Source of the DNA: Epiperipatus broadwayi
Lineage: Eukaryota > Onychophora > Udeonychophora > Euonychophora > Peripatidae
Direction of reading: 5' to 3'
DNA length: 64,000 nucleotides
NCBI GenBank assembly: GCA_028023455.1
Contig: JAQFVV010006208.1
Coordinates: forward strand, 9,346,963-9,410,962
Below the pieces are notes generated by a model. That model worked only from the letters and a program-made list of their open reading frames with translations. It did no database searches and was not told where the DNA came from. Each line of letters begins with the position of its first letter. Positions within the stretch are counted from its first letter, which is position 1. Positions 11,596 through 21,852 of this stretch are shown here, one piece after another. The translations under genes were made by a program, and so were the position numbers.

Positions 11596-11632
11596 GTCCC
11601 AACTCCTCACTGAAGAGATCCATAGGTGGGAC
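11596..11632 (+). ncRNA. Truncated family A hammerhead, array unit 5
   Basis: Stem I 5' strand, CTGAAGA and the start of stem II (GATC-CATAGG) are present. The segment from GAAA through the cleavage site is deleted, and the sequence resumes at TGGGACAATCC. It cannot cleave. Confidence 0.75.
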
Positions 11633-11687
11633 AATCCAAGATAAAAATGATTTGAATGCCTTCTCTTGTAGTAGCATTTATCATAAG

Positions 11688-11700
11688 TTAAATCTTTTGT
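11688..11700 (+). repeat. Right 13 bp target-site duplication of the family A array
   Basis: TTAAATCTTTTGT exactly matches 9822-9834. Confidence 0.8.
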
Positions 11701-13830
11701 GTAAAAATTGTACCACCAAAAATAATGAGATGTACCATTAGTGGGACATGTACTATAGTTTGAGAATAGAAGATTTAGATCATCCAAATAGTTGAATATT
11801 TGAACTGGAAAATAAATTGACTACAACCAACACATCTATTTATATCGTTTGTTACCCATATAATCAATGTCCTTTGAAAAACGTGTTATTTAATTAGATA
11901 AACATATCACTTATCTTCCTTTTAATTGAGTTTTTTCTTTTAAGTTATATAAATATTTCATGTTTTTAAATTTAATTTCGAAATTTTAATAAATATACAC
12001 AAAATGAATTTATAGAATAGCTTTATTTAATCCTAACAGTATGATATGCTTAGCAGGCTTTAATTTGTAATCAGTTTTAATGTAGATTTATCCCTCTTCT
12101 ATATTAAATGGATACTGTCCTATACTATTGACTGCCTGAATGCTATTCCTGAAACATTTAATTGTTTAAAAAAATTAGCGACCACCTATATTATCAATTT
12201 TCTCCTCTCCATATGCATGTGAAACATTATTTTCAGAAACGAATTTAATTAAAGACAGTTCGAGAAATAGAATGATAGATGAATTTAGTTCTGCATGTAC
12301 ATTATTTGTACATTATTAAAAATGACAAAATATGAACCAGATATAAAACATTTGGCATGCAATGTACAACAGCAAAACTTACATTAAATAATATCTATTT
12401 ATGTTGATTTTACATGTTTATTTCCAAAATTATGTTTTAATTACTATTAATTTTTTACTGTTACATTTTATTCAACTTGTGCTCTTCTAAATAAATATCG
12501 TTCACTTGTATTTAGAAATTTTGTTTAATTATCATTATTATTTTGTCTTATTAACTTTTAAAAAACTGCAATAATTAAGTTGTTTATATTTTGATTTAAT
12601 AACTGTGTGTCACGCCAATCATTCAATAAATATTTTTTGGAAATTTTTGGCACGCGCACGTAAAAAGCTTCGCCGACAATGCTTTACAACATTTAACATC
12701 CCCACCAAATACATAAGTGGTAATATAAAAAGTAAACAAATATTCACAATCGCTCTTAAATTTATTACTTGTTTCAATTTTCAACTATCTGCGCTTCGCA
12801 AATTAAAATATTATTTACATACTTGTTTCTTATATAAGTTTCCTATAACGTACTAATTAAGGAATCTGTTCTTTGTTTTACTTTAACTTGTCGCATGCCC
12901 CCCCCCCCTTGATTTAGCGGGCATTGCCCTGGTTTATTATAGTAGCAATACTAGTGGCATTTACTCTTTCGCTTAGTTTATTGTGTAACCTTTTGCTGTT
13001 ATGAGATGTTATTGTATCTTTGCCTGAAAGAGTCTGTTAATAAATTTCATTAGGAATTGGAACTATTTTTAATAAAGCGCCGTACATTTTTAGGAATAAA
13101 AAATTAAGTAGAGTGAAATATTAATATATTATTACCGTTGATTTAAATTTTATTTTGAAATTGTCGTTATATTATTCACTTTACAAATCCATCTATCTAT
13201 GATTAAAGTTATATGAAATATGAATCTATTTTCTTTTGTCTCACTCTTTTACTTTTCCTTTTAGTTCTGATCAATAAAAATATGTCTCCTCCCCCCCCTT
13301 CACGCAAATTTAGTCGTAAAATTGAACTAACTGATTGCATTAAGTATTATTCCGTACTAGTTCAGTCTTGGAACAATAGAGGAGCTGATGTAGAAAGATA
13401 ATTTATTTTCATTGTTGAGTAATATTTTTTTGTCTTACAAGTTGTTGTGTGGTTCCGACTCAGTATGGGGGTGGGAAGTTAGAAGAGAATTCCACCTGTA
13501 ATGCCGGTAATAGCCCAGTCCCGATTCATTGCTTTATAATATTCACATATTGATTGCCGTATCTCATTAAACTCGGAGAATAGTGAGATTTTTTTTTTAT
13601 CTGAAAAAGACACTTTCCGATCGGCTAAATAGTTTAGAAGGCTAAAGCTTAAGCAGGAAAAATGAGGTTTTAAAATAAAATCATAAATTTGAATGTATTA
13701 TGGGGGAAATAATTAAATATGTAATTTAATATTTTTCAATTTTTTAAAAAATATATAGATAATAAACATCTGTGATGTTTAAGTTACATATGTATTATTT
13801 AATCCATTATGAAATATGTAAGATAAATAA
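11701..13830. other. AT-rich non-coding stretch
   Basis: No gene is recognised. Small open frames at 12605-12856 and 13213-13401 have no family resemblance. Poly(C) runs occur at about 12899-12908 and 13291-13298. Some short, less A/T-rich pieces (12650-12685) have no identity I can give. Confidence 0.5.
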
Positions 13831-13839
13831 TTAATATTT

Positions 13840-14145
13840 AAATACAAGTATAGTGTATATACCTAAGCTAGATGTAATAGGAGAGGATTTGAACCCAGAC
13901 TTGCTCCCTTCAGTCATACTCCATCTTATACACCCGATATACACATAACCACATACATGCGAAAAAGATAAATGATCTCCAATAACTGTATTTCGTGCTG
14001 AACCAGCACTCATCAGTTGGGCCGGATCATCATCTCCCACACATATATTCAATCAGTGCTCGGTTTATATTAAAATGGCAAGTCTACAAACTTTAATAGA
14101 CAGCTTCCATTCTCGAACTTTTCAACCATCCATATCATTAAAAAT
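13840..14145 (-). mobile_element. HHR element family T, copy T1
   Basis: Read on minus, the unit runs from the CATCAGATTTTTAATG side (about 14145) through TTTATATTAA, CACATGT-like and GATGATGATC blocks into the ribozyme. It then passes CATTTATC and TGTGGTTATG to GTCTGGGTTCAAATCCTC and the end at about 13842. The GGTTCAAATCC block matches the RNA polymerase III B-box consensus. The combination of a B box and a hammerhead resembles Sm-alpha-type SINE-like elements. Only one strand copy is present here, with no palindromic partner. Confidence 0.75.
13974..14028 (-). ncRNA. Type I hammerhead ribozyme, family T (T1)
   Basis: On minus: GATC...CCAA, CTGATGA, GTGCT-GGTTC-AGCAC (five perfect pairs), GAAA, then TACAGTTA and TTGG...GATC. 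Stem III carries a mismatch (ATAC.../...GTT) compared with the family ATACATAT or ATACGTAT. The core and stem II are intact. Confidence 0.75.
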
Positions 14146-14604
14146 CTGATGGTGTCATTATATATTTGTTTATAAGCAAAACAGTCTTTAATTAACCAAA
14201 GTTTCCTCCAACTGTCCCATAAAAGAACATTGAAAGAGAAAGCGAAATTTGCGTGAGTTTTCATACCCATTTCCCAATCAATATTTGATGGTTAACCAGG
14301 TTGTCCATGAGCTAGTTAACTGAAGGAAGAATCCTAAGCAATTAGAACTTGAGAATTTTCAAGTTTTATCCAACCCAAATTTAAACCCTGAATGGCAGTC
14401 TAGTATATACTGTTACTGCAGCATAAAGCCCTTATATATTTATTAAATTTAAAACATGTGATAATTCTAGAGGAAGCTTATTTTTATTTGGAGTGAGAAT
14501 GGGCTGTGTGAACTATCAAAAAAAACAAAAACAGGAAACAAATATGGGATAAAAAATTGAACTATAGTTGTAGTGTACATGGAGCTAGAGGAGAGAGTAT
14601 AGAA

Positions 14605-15247
14605 CCGAGGTGCACAACCTTTTTACATTTGTGACTCCTATACTCAGAATGAAATTTTACACGACTCATTATATGTTGTTACCATCCTATTATAAGCATA
14701 TAAAGGTAATAATAATAGAAGTTGTTTTACCACATACAAATATATATCTTTATATTATATTTCAGCACATACGATTTGATACGTGATCTTTAAAAAAATT
14801 GCATATGAACAGAAAATGTAAAATGATGCTCGGTTCTTAGTAGATCTGTTGATTTGTAGCAATTAAACCGTTTTAGCCCGTTTTAAAAAAATGTGTACAT
14901 TCAAGAACATAGTACCACGTATTAATGTTAGGAGAATACTAGCATGAAGAACAAAACTCTGAGAGTGAAGAAGAGACATGAGAGCAATATAAGCAAGGTT
15001 CCATATTGATGTGCTGTTATACAAAGTGAATTGGAATGCAAAGAAGGAAATGTTTAAACACAAAAGTGGTCGGACACACAAGAATGACTTGAGCACTTTT
15101 CACATATTTTTTTAATAGTGTTTAGGTTTTTGTTTTTTCAATTAAAAATATATTATTCAACATGAGAACTTCTCAAAATTTTCACAACCTCCAATAATTT
15201 TTCTGCAATCTCTTGAAAATTCATTACCCACAGGTTGCACACTGCTG
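14605..15247. mobile_element. Non-autonomous hAT-like element (643 bp)
   Basis: The left end CCGAGGTGCACAACCT and right end AGGTTGCACACTGCTG are inverted, imperfect copies of the hAT CAGNGGTGC type. Flanking octamers GTATAGAA (14597-14604) and GTCTAGCA (15248-15255) match at 6 of 8, consistent with a decayed 8 bp TSD. No transposase frame is present. Confidence 0.6.
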
Positions 15248-15259
15248 GTCTAGCAGATC

Positions 15260-15800
15260 AAGTTTGGAATGAAGAATGTTGAAACAAACAATATATGTTA
15301 TATAAGAAATGGAAAATATATATATATATACAATTATTCAAAATATAATAATGGTTTAATTAGAAAAAGGATTTCCACCTTTAATATATGTACTGTAGTG
15401 ATCTTATAATAGCTCAATGATGTCATGTTGAATACTGAGGATACTCTCAAACCCAATCACAAGATAGAAACTTTTGAAAAGATAAGAGCGGCCATCTTAT
15501 CTTTAGACCTACATTCTAATTATATAGGCTAATCCAAAACATCTCAGTTTGAGAGCATAAAGATGTTTCTCTATTCACTTTTACATCCATTATTTTTTTT
15601 CGCATATTAAAAATCACAAAATGTTTCAATTTACTATATGTTAATATTATGAATTTTTAGAAACTATGTAATATTCAAATTTATTCACTAAGCGCGGAGA
15701 TCATATGTAATTAAAGAGAAAGGATTTCCACCTTTAATATATAATGGTTTAAATAAATAATGATTATAAAAAATAATTTCTACAGATGTATTTTTAAAAT
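15260..15800. other. AT-rich stretch with a short direct repeat
   Basis: A piece of about 30 bp (AAAGGATTTCCACCTTTAATATAT) occurs at about 15365-15390 and again at 15719-15742. An (AT) run lies at 15318-15330. No gene is seen. Confidence 0.5.
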
Positions 15801-15804
15801 ATAG

Positions 15805-15990
15805 GGAGTTTGAACTCAGACTTTCACATGACCCTCAATTATCCCTGCTATCTCATACTGCTGACACACTTGATCACACACATGTTGAAAAGATAAATAA
15901 TCAAGTGTGTCAGCAGTATGAGATAACATGGATAGTCGAGGGTCATGTGAAAGTCTGAGTTCAAGCCCTCTATATATTACATATTGGAGT
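15805..15990. mobile_element. Family T palindrome without the ribozyme (T13)
   Basis: Two inverted arms of about 75 bp (GTTTGAACTCAGACTTTCAC... and ...GTGAAAGTCTGAGTTCAAGC) meet near 15890. They correspond to the family T tail including its B-box-like GAGTTCAAGCC. The ribozyme at the expected centre is missing, so this is a palindrome deleted at the tip. Confidence 0.75.
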
Positions 15991-16029
15991 GCAGGTATGA
16001 AAAAGCCTGTACTGTAGAAGAAAAAAATT

Positions 16030-16800
16030 CATATAGTTGTATTTTTGATTATTTAAATCTAGTAATTATTGACTGAAACAATGTAGATAAGAAATAGATG
16101 TGTGATTTTTCAGGAAGTGTATATTCCTCTTTCTATATTTTTTATTCATGTAATATTTTTGTGATATCTGAATTGAATTGAATTTAAAATTACAAGACTT
16201 TTATAAGAACAACAAAAAACCATAGAAGTATTAGAATGATCATTTGTTGTTTTGCAATTGGAAAATCGGTACTATCATTTTACTACAGCAATGATTAAAT
16301 TGTTCTGAGATTGTAAGCAAGCTTTTGATTTTTCTTTCACGCAGATGACCTTTATCTGGCTAGGTATCCAATAATGTTTGGTGAATGGTTACCTAGATAT
16401 TTTTAGTTTGAAGGTAAAGCTTTTAGGTTAATCTAGTTTGGTTAGATGAGTACCAATGCACTGTAAAATAAAACCGACATAGCTTTCATTACTGTTAGAA
16501 AAGATCCTCAGGCAGCTACTGTGTGGAATTCATAGTTAAATTTATCTTTCACCACTGAGGAAGAGGAGGATCATCATACTCTTCCAAATACTGAGCATAT
16601 GGCATATTTATTATTTAAAATAGTTATTAGAATTACGAAAATGAGGGAATACTTATAAAAGTAGATCATAGTAGTTTGGTTATTTGAAAAAATGAATGTT
16701 TATACTTTTTAGATTCATTAAATTATAATGATAAACTTATAGAAAAGGCATATTTTTAAACTCTATTTTAAAATCATTTTATGTACTATTTGCTGAGACA
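16030..16800. other. Non-coding stretch
   Basis: I see no recognisable gene or repeat. The CTGAGGA at 16554-16560 is not followed by GAAA or a stem II and is not a ribozyme. Confidence 0.5.
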
Positions 16801-16815
16801 AAATATTCTAAATTG

Positions 16816-17325
16816 ATGACTGTGCATACTCTTAAGACAATATGGTATATACGATGTACTATGATATTTGACAACAAGAAATTCAAATGGCTGAAAAAAC
16901 TCTATGGCAATTGGGAAACTTATTTCAGTCAATGTCTGAGATACTTGCCAAGGAAGATGATGAATTGAATCTGGGATGGTCCTGGAATAACTCTATGTGA
17001 GATTATCAGATGAACATTTATCTTGAATAAAGGTTTAATTCTTATGCGTGGCTTATTCCTTGGGCTAATCAATCACTTTGTTACTTGCTTTGCTCATTTG
17101 AGTTGCATGTCTTAGAATCTCTTTCTAGTACAGTGATACAAGTCAATCTCCTTGAGTTTAGGATAACTAGTTAATTGCCTGCAGACTTTTTGTTTTAATG
17201 GTGGAGTATATCAAATTCTTTGGGTTTTGGTATACAAAACTGTAACATATTTACCATTTGCTTAATTACTTGTATAAATTGTAAATATTTATTGTGTTAA
17301 TAAAGGTTTTTTATTTAAAAAAAAA
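16816..17325 (+). mobile_element. Retroposed poly(A) sequence (processed pseudogene or SINE-like)
   Basis: An 11 bp direct repeat ATTCTAAATTG (16805-16815 and 17326-17336) flanks an insert of about 510 bp. The insert ends with AATAAA (17299-17304) about 10 bp before an A-rich tail, the pattern of a reverse-transcribed polyadenylated RNA. A 37-codon frame (16887-17000) starts MAEKTLWQLGN and ends NNSM, which I do not recognise. The source RNA is unknown. Confidence 0.6.
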
Positions 17326-17339
17326 ATTCTAAATTGTTG

Positions 17340-18000
17340 TGTGCACATGGATAAGTGAACTTTTAAATTTTTGCAGGCAAATTTAAAAACTTTCCTAGAT
17401 TGTAGTATTCTGATAGTAGCAAAAATTTATTATTGATGTTTTTATTATTGTAATAATGGTAAGTAATGGTTAGTTACGATTTGGCAGAGCTATAGAGCAT
17501 CTGACTTAGGATTGGGGTTCAACTTTTTACGAACATCCAGGCAATAAAACCATTAACCAGGATGTCAGACTTGGAACTGAGAAATCTCCAAATCAGTTCT
17601 GACACTCAAACTTCTTATGAACTCCTGAGCAATGAAGTCATGTAATATTTAAGGTACAGAAGTGACCGTTCTCTTAATCATTTTGTAATCCTTATTATTG
17701 CAATAACAGGATTCAATTCCATCAAATGCAGCGAAATCTAAACAAAAGATACATTCCAATAAAAAAAAAAGAAATTGATTACTATTGCTTATCTATAATC
17801 ATAAAGTTAGAAATTATTACATTCTATAGAACTTCATATAAATTTAAATTCATGGATATGTAATACCTTTATGTAAGTAATGATAATCGTCTCTTCCAGC
17901 ATTGGAATTTCTTAAGAACTATCAAGCAATAAAACTATTCGAATATTTCTCTTCACCTTTGACCTTTTACCTCTTTTTATTCATGTGCCATGATGATATG
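17340..18000. other. Non-coding stretch with a weak tRNA-like piece
   Basis: Around 17478-17527 the sequence TTGGCAGAGCTATAGAGC ... GGGGTTCAACTTT has A-box and B-box-like blocks at tRNA spacing, possibly an old SINE head. The rest shows nothing recognisable. Confidence 0.35.
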
Positions 18001-18009
18001 AAGAATTTA

Positions 18010-18359
18010 TGGTGCTAATTTAGTACGCGATCTCTGCCATTTTGAATTTCAAACATGACCAAAAACATCATCTGACACATCTAAGTGATAAAAAAGTACA
18101 TGAAAATGCAAAAAATTTAGAACTTGGGTCACGTGACTAATTTGGGGGAAAGGCCAAAACGTAAAATATTTATGACTCGGGTCATGTGACTATAATAGCA
18201 ATTAAAAGCAACACATAAAAATCTGGTCAAGTAAATCTTTACAAAATAGATCTGAGATCGCATAATAATAAAAGCCAAAATGTACAAAATTTTGAACTAG
18301 GGTCACGTGACTATAATATCAATTCAAAATGGTGGAGATCGCGAACGAAATTAGCACCA
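18010..18359. mobile_element. MITE, 350 bp, with 6 bp TSD
   Basis: The termini TGGTGCTAATTT (18010-18021) and AAATTAGCACCA (18348-18359) are inverted. Similarity extends inward (GCGATCTCTGCCATTTTGAATT against AATTCAAAATGGTGGAGATCGC). AATTTA is duplicated at 18004-18009 and 18360-18365. Three internal blocks centred on GGTCACGTGACT or GGTCATGTGACT suggest a short internal tandem repeat. No transposase is present and the superfamily is uncertain. Confidence 0.75.
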
Positions 18360-18790
18360 AATTTACTATATCATTAATCTATGTTTTTCCATTAAACATA
18401 TACACACATATCCACTCAACTGTATGAAATACTCTGAATAATTCAAAACTATATTTTTCTTATTCACATTCAAATTTATCTGAATTGTATCAGAAAATGT
18501 AAAAGAAGAACGACATAAAAATCCATGGTCGTTGTCTAAAAGTAATATAATAGCAATCCCATGTTAGTTTTGACCTCTTTGGGAATAAGAAAAATTGATG
18601 TAGCATATGAATATTGAATAAGTGGGTTAATCTTACTCAATTCTTAATTGGGTGATATGAAAGTAAACTTTAGTTTATTAAAAATACTTTATCAATAATA
18701 AATATTACAATCTGCTCTGCTATATAGTACAAAATTACACTAAACCATATTAATAATCATTTTTCTCTTATTGTCTCTCGATTGAGCTTT

Positions 18791-18980
18791 ATTTTATTAT
18801 ATTGTGTCACTTAGATTAGTACAGAATCCAGTCATGATCCTTTCACATCCTTTTATTATATTGGTCACTTAGGTTAGTACAGAACCAAGTCGTCATTATC
18901 CTTTCACGCCCTTTTATTATATTGCGTCACTTAGGTTAGTACAGAAGTCAGACGTCATGATCCTTACATGTCATCCCTCA
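18791..18980 (+). repeat. 60 bp tandem repeat, about 3 copies
   Basis: The block TTTTATTATATTG...GTCACTTAGGTTAGTACAGAA repeats from about 18792, 18852 and 18911, each followed by CATGATCCTTTCA-like sequence. Confidence 0.8.
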
Positions 18981-18984
18981 TCTC

Positions 18985-19370
18985 TGTGCACTAACTAGGA
19001 CTATGGTGTTAGGAGTTTATATATCTACACTTCCATTCTTTATTTATTGTATATCAATTCTGACTTTTGTTGTTGTTGTTTATTTTTTTCCTCATAAAGT
19101 TACAAATGACTGCCAATGATAATACGGATTAGATAAAAAGACAAATTTATAAAATATTAATAATAGAATAATTAAATATTAGACTGATTATAATATCAAA
19201 GTAGAAAATGTCTGTACAGTAATATCATTCTCTTGAATAAGATTGTATTACTTAACTTTCAAAAAATAATGATTAATTATAGAAAATATATTATTTAAGT
19301 ACAATTTAACGTCCACAAAAGAATTAGATTTTTCTGTTGGATTTCGATTATTTATATATATTTTGTAATT
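18985..19370. other. AT-rich spacer
   Basis: Nothing is recognised except a short (TTG) run near 19064-19079. Confidence 0.5.
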
Positions 19371-19371
19371 A

Positions 19372-19628
19372 GAAGAGATTTGGACGCAAAGTTCCCTTCA
19401 GCTATCCACTTCATCTTATATAACCGATACACACGACCACATGTGAAAGAGATAAATGATCTCCAATATCCATATTTCGTGCTGAATCAGCATTCATCAG
19501 TTGGTTCAGAACGAAATACGTATATTGGAGATCATTTCTCTTTTTCACATGTATGTGGTTATCTGTATTGGTTACATACGATGGAGTAGATCGCTGAAAG
19601 GAATTTGAAAGTCTGCGTTTAAATCTCT
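19372..19628. mobile_element. Family T palindrome with ribozyme at the centre (T2)
   Basis: The left arm (minus orientation, 19372-19503) and right arm (plus, 19504-19628) are inverted copies of the family T tail (TCTCTAATTACA end, CACATGTATGTGGTTA block). The minus arm holds a nearly complete hammerhead. The plus arm begins inside the ribozyme (TTCAGAACGAAATACGTATATTGG), so only its 3' half is present. The turning point lies in the 3' side of stem II. Confidence 0.78.
19458..19504 (-). ncRNA. Hammerhead ribozyme, family T (T2), 5' part of stem I missing
   Basis: On minus: CCAA, CTGATGA, ATGCT-GATTC-AGCAC, GAAA, TATGGATA, TTGG, GATC. Stem II keeps four pairs with an A.C at the base. The outer stem I GATC on the 5' side is replaced by the palindrome partner. 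Confidence 0.65.
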
Positions 19629-19639
19629 AATTACATAAA

Positions 19640-20150
19640 GTTCAGAATGCACATACTGGTAGTCAATTTTTTTTTCTTTTTATTGCTATTAAACTTCCGT
19701 GTAAATTTTTAAAACGAAGATTAAAATACAGACTATGTAAAATTATTCTAAATTCCCTTATTAAATTAAAACAGACTGTATTGGTATTTTAATCTGAGAT
19801 TTCGCTTCGAATTATCTTAATTTTGATTTATAACACTTCGGGTTTCAAAGTTTTGCGTTTCCTAACTTTTCTTTTGATTACGACGTTACCATTGTCAATT
19901 AGCATATCCGTTTTTTTTCTTTCGTTTCTTCTTTAAAAAAGCCTCTAATAAAGTATACTGTCTTTTAATTTACAAACTTAGGATACAAATTATAATTTTG
20001 TGCGTATTTTTATGAAATAAAACGCGAAATATAATTTTTTAATATAAATACTTCATATATATTAAATCTTATTGTCTTAAATCATATAATTATATATCTT
20101 TAATTTATATATGTATAAGCTTTTAAATAGATTATTGTAGAACAAAGATC
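19640..20150. other. AT-rich spacer
   Basis: I see no gene or repeat. Fragments of a family T tail (CACTCATCAGTTGG, then CTAATTACATTTAGC) appear at 20160-20208, a deleted copy. Confidence 0.5.
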
Positions 20151-20227
20151 TCTCTATTAGCACTCATCAGTTGGTTCTCTAATTACATTTAGCTATACTT
20201 GTATTTAAATATTTGTACACCAGTATT

Positions 20228-20315
20228 TTTTTTTCCCATGTCAAAGCATCGGCCGGGAAGCGAACCCGCGACAACTGTTTGCAAGGCACTGCGCTGACCT
20301 CTCGGCTACCAACGC
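20228..20315 (-). mobile_element. tRNA-derived SINE (S1)
   Basis: On minus 20315-20246 folds like a tRNA: GCGTTGG pairs with CCGATGC (seven acceptor pairs with two wobbles). An A box TAGCCGAGAGG and a B box GGTTCGCTTCC are intact. The piece is followed by TTTGACATGGG and a poly(A) (poly(T) on plus at 20226-20235). The same head occurs in S2-S4 and S6, so this is a dispersed SINE and not a unique tRNA gene. A GTT run flanks it at 20325-20340. Confidence 0.75.
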
Positions 20316-20319
20316 TTGA

Positions 20320-20725
20320 TTTTTTGTTGTTGTTGTTGTTGTGATATACTTGTAACTTATAAAATCAGACAGTAATTAGCAGTTTTAGTCAGTTGCCTGA
20401 ATTAGACAGAAGAAAAAGTTTATAAAGTTGTAGCTAAGATTGATTAGAAAGAGAAAGATCTAAAGCACAGTTCATTTGGTCATAAATATAATTCAAATTC
20501 ATGATTTATTAGTTAGTTACACATCTACACCCTGATACATAAAATTATTGGCGTGTATATCTTTGAATGTTTATGAAAGTTAAATTTCCTACATAATTTA
20601 AATAATAGAAAAGTAAGTTCTAAGTAAATTTTAAATGCACTGTTTTGGGTCTGTTCTCCCATCCCCCAACTCCTCTCTTAAATCTGTTTTTGGTAAAAGC
20701 GGAGTAATTAAGGTTTATTATCAAA
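20320..20725. other. AT-rich spacer
   Basis: No gene or repeat is recognised beyond the GTT run. Confidence 0.4.
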
Positions 20726-20767
20726 GGTTTGAGATCAAAGTTTCAATTAACAATATTGGCATCAACA

Positions 20768-21121
20768 CGGGCTTTGAGCATTCCATCATCAGATTCTCAA
20801 TAATATGGATGGCTGAAGAGTTGTAGGGTGGAGAAGATTGAAAACTGTCCATTAAAGTTTGAAGATTTGCTATCTTAATATAAACTGAGCACTGATTATT
20901 TACATGTGTGGGAGATGATGATCTGGACCAACTGATGAGTGCTGATTCAGCACGAAATACATATATTGGAGATCATTTATCTTTTTCACACGTATGTGGT
21001 CATGGGTATTAGTTATATAAGATAGAGGGGATAGCTGAAGGTAGCTTGAAAATCTGTGTTCGAATCCCCTCTAATTACATCTAAAAAAGTTTAGTATATA
21101 TATTATACTTGTATTCAAATA
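20768..21121 (+). mobile_element. HHR element family T, complete plus copy (T3)
   Basis: This is the best-preserved T unit. It begins near TGAGCATTCCATCATCAGATT, continues through ATGGATGGCTGAAGAG, TCCATTAAAGTTTGAAG and TAATATAAACTGAGCAC, then the ribozyme (20920-20974) and the TCATTTATCTTTTTCACA and ATAAGATAGAG blocks. It ends with TGTGTTCGAATCCCC (B-box-like, about 21054-21068) and TCTAATTACATCT, about 350 bp in total. It has no open reading frame. B box, ribozyme and small size together suggest a SINE-like or retrozyme element. Confidence 0.8.
20920..20974 (+). ncRNA. Type I hammerhead ribozyme, family T (T3, best copy)
   Basis: GATC-TGGA-CCAA (stem I 5'), CTGATGA (20932-20938), GTGCT/AGCAC stem II (20939-20943 and 20949-20953; G-C closes a three-base loop), GAAA (20954-20957). 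Stem III is ATA/TAT with loop CA, the cleavage triplet is AUA, then TTGG-A-GATC (stem I 3'). Stem I therefore has two four-pair helices separated by a 4/1 nt internal loop, the usual place of the loop-loop contact in natural type I hammerheads. Every essential base is present. Stem III is only three pairs, so dimeric folding is likely. Confidence 0.88.
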
Positions 21122-21432
21122 AGCTATTTTAGTAAATTTATTGTTTGAAAAACAAAATTATTAATTGATTTGAAGCAAGACTAATTGGTGTGTGGAGGTG
21201 ATAAATAACCTAGGTAAAAAAAATAAGATAATAATAGAAAGGTGTTATCTCATGAAGTTATACAAAGATGACCAATAGGACTTGTGTTATGCATTCACAC
21301 TGCTTTCTAATCTGAGAGATAGTCTGGTGATTTCTCTCCCCAATAGTCTTATTGCTAAAAATTATCACACTGCTTTGTGCCTATTTGTTTAGCTCTTTTA
21401 TATATATCTTAAATAAACATTTTGTATTAGAT

Positions 21433-21752
21433 CAGAGGTCACCAAAGTGGTCTATATAGACCCCCAGGGGTCTATTTAACAAAAGTAGGAGTCGATCTGA
21501 GCCAGGGGGTCGATTGGGGGTCAAAGGAAAAACAATTCTTAATATGCAAATCACACATATTTTTCATAAAACTATTGTCACACAAGGGTAAAATTACTTT
21601 AATAAATGTTTAAAATCATAAAATAAATGTACAAACACAGTACCCAATAGATAGTTTTATTTTAATTAACTGAAAATTACTTTTTGGGGGGTCGATGGAG
21701 ATTTCGAAAAATTATATAGGGGTCTATGATCAAAAAAGTTTGGTGACCCCTG
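21433..21752. mobile_element. hAT-type MITE, 320 bp, with perfect 8 bp TSD
   Basis: The termini CAGAGGTCACCAAAGT and ACTTTT-TTGGTGACCCCTG-type ends are inverted, starting CAG and ending CTG. TATTAGAT is duplicated exactly at 21425-21432 and 21753-21760, the 8 bp duplication typical of hAT. The interior has GGGGGTCGAT repeats near both ends and no transposase. Confidence 0.88.
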
Positions 21753-21852
21753 TATTAGATAAACTGTTTACATTTCAAAATTTGTATATTAAATAAGTAT
21801 TCAAATATCCAATATTAAAGCTACAAATTAATATTTATGTACATATGTGCAA

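Larger units (their letters stand above)
9835..11687 (+). mobile_element. Tandem array of about 420 bp hammerhead elements (family A)
   Basis: The array starts with an inverted 92 bp piece (9835-9926, minus), which is complementary to about 10030-10120. About four plus-strand units follow. The shared TAGGTCGAAAC or TAGGTGGG block begins at about 9931, 10353, 10776, 11195 and 11623, giving periods of 422, 423, 419 and 428. Units 2-4 carry complete hammerheads. Unit 1 lacks CTGAAGA, and unit 5 lacks the GAAA and stem III segment. Each unit also holds a short poly(A), an AGCTTGTTTAGAGC block and a (TTATTATTAC) block. Identical 13 bp repeats flank the array. It resembles retrozymes or the long terminal regions of PLEs, which contain tandem HHRs. 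No protein is encoded. The nearby solo copy at 3076 shows the family is mobile. Confidence 0.88.

Noticed and set aside
9835-11687. CRISPR-like or satellite-only explanation for the array
   Set aside because: The units are too long and have no spacers. The exact TSD and inverted head favour an inserted element over a plain satellite.
12605-12856. 83-codon frame starting MCHANHS
   Set aside because: No recognisable family, codon pattern or neighbouring exon signals.
20246-20315. Functional tRNA gene
   Set aside because: The same head occurs at least five times with poly(A) and TSDs, so it is a SINE.
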